From Oncomelania hupensis (Eukaryota > Mollusca > Gastropoda > Littorinimorpha > Pomatiopsidae), in contig CM072522.1 of assembly GCA_036898135.1 (NCBI GenBank), positions 469,189 through 533,188 of the forward strand: DNA of 64,000 bases. The letters are read 5' to 3'. How positions within the stretch are numbered: position 1 is the first letter of the stretch; the number at the start of each line of letters is the position of its first letter. Below the pieces are notes generated by a model. The model was not told the DNA's origin. It worked only from the letters and a program-made list of their open reading frames with translations, and ran no database searches. The translations under genes were made by a program, and so were the position numbers. Of this stretch, positions 63,353-64,000 are shown in pieces.

Positions 63353-64000
63353 CGTTTAGCTTGCTTTAAGGCAGCTTTTCTTGCCAAAGAACCCAGATAA
63401 AATATATACCCAAACGATGCCTCAAACACATCGTCAATGAACTGTAACGATAAGCATTTCAAGCACTGCAATAAAACGTCGAAAGAACCTCTGCTTAGTT
63501 TAAATTCAGTATACAGATACATTTGGAAAAAATGATTTAATTAATTAATACTCATTATGCCAATGTTTTGACGACACACATTTTATGGAAACATTAACAA
63601 ATCAATCAAGTTCTGATTATCTACTCCAACTCCGTTAATAACATATTTGATAAGAACTATTATTTTCAACCTAGATTAATCGTCTTCATTACTGGCAGTT
63701 CTTTTGACTAGAAAAGTGAGCTGTATATAATTTCTTGAAGTTAATATTTTTTTTTTATTTTTAGTTTTATTTATTTATTTAATTACTATTTTATTTTTGG
63801 GGGGATGCCAAGTTTTAATTTAGTACAATAGTTAGGCTTACACGAACCAGATTAATTTGAAACAACACAAATCAGATCATAACTGGATAGCTTTGCGTAT
63901 GATTGTTCCAAATCTGGCCAATTTACACAAGATGGGCGGGTTAATAACCTGATCGACTCTGCATCTACGTCAACATAATGAAAGCTGGGGAGAATTGCAT

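Overview
The window is animal nuclear DNA. It is AT-rich, has almost no long coding sequence, and holds long dinucleotide and trinucleotide microsatellites, an intron-containing nuclear-type tRNA, tRNA-derived SINE pieces, an RTE-type LINE, an LTR, and piggyBac- and Tigger-type DNA transposon remnants. Repeats rich in TGACCTTGACC together with this repeat mix suggest a marine invertebrate, perhaps a mollusc or another invertebrate with a repeat-rich genome. The phylum cannot be fixed from the sequence alone.

Region 1 (1-30.9 kb) is repeat-dominated. It contains (TA)n tracts, a LINE 3' fragment, three pieces of a TGACC-rich dispersed repeat, four pieces of an unrecognised ~0.7 kb retroposon family (one copy nested in another by a 13-bp target-site duplication), a tRNA-derived SINE and several degenerate tandem arrays. 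It also contains an LTR followed by a primer-binding site, four non-autonomous piggyBac-like elements bounded by TTAA, and a Tigger-like element nested inside one of those. The remaining sequence looks like intron or intergenic DNA.

Region 2 (30.9-34.1 kb) holds the only protein gene I can support. It has two exons (30984-31035 and 31687-31964) joined by a canonical GT-AG intron, and encodes a small lysine-rich protein of 109 aa that I do not recognise.

Region 3 (34.1-64 kb) is a near-identical direct repeat: unit A starts at 34128 and unit B at 49660, a period of about 15.53 kb. Unit B runs off the window end. Each unit carries a degenerate RTE LINE on the minus strand plus a second LINE 3' end in tandem, an elongator tRNA-Met(CAT) gene with a 20-nt intron, SINE fragments, and many GA/CT, GATA-free trinucleotide and GACA microsatellites. 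The two LINE copies share several disabling mutations, so those predate the duplication, and each also has private indels. The duplication may be real or may be two haplotypes placed in tandem by the assembler; the sequence cannot distinguish these.

There is no operon-like or pathway-like gene cooperation here. The interest lies in the duplication, the tRNA-Met intron, the nested transposon layers and the unclassified repeat families.
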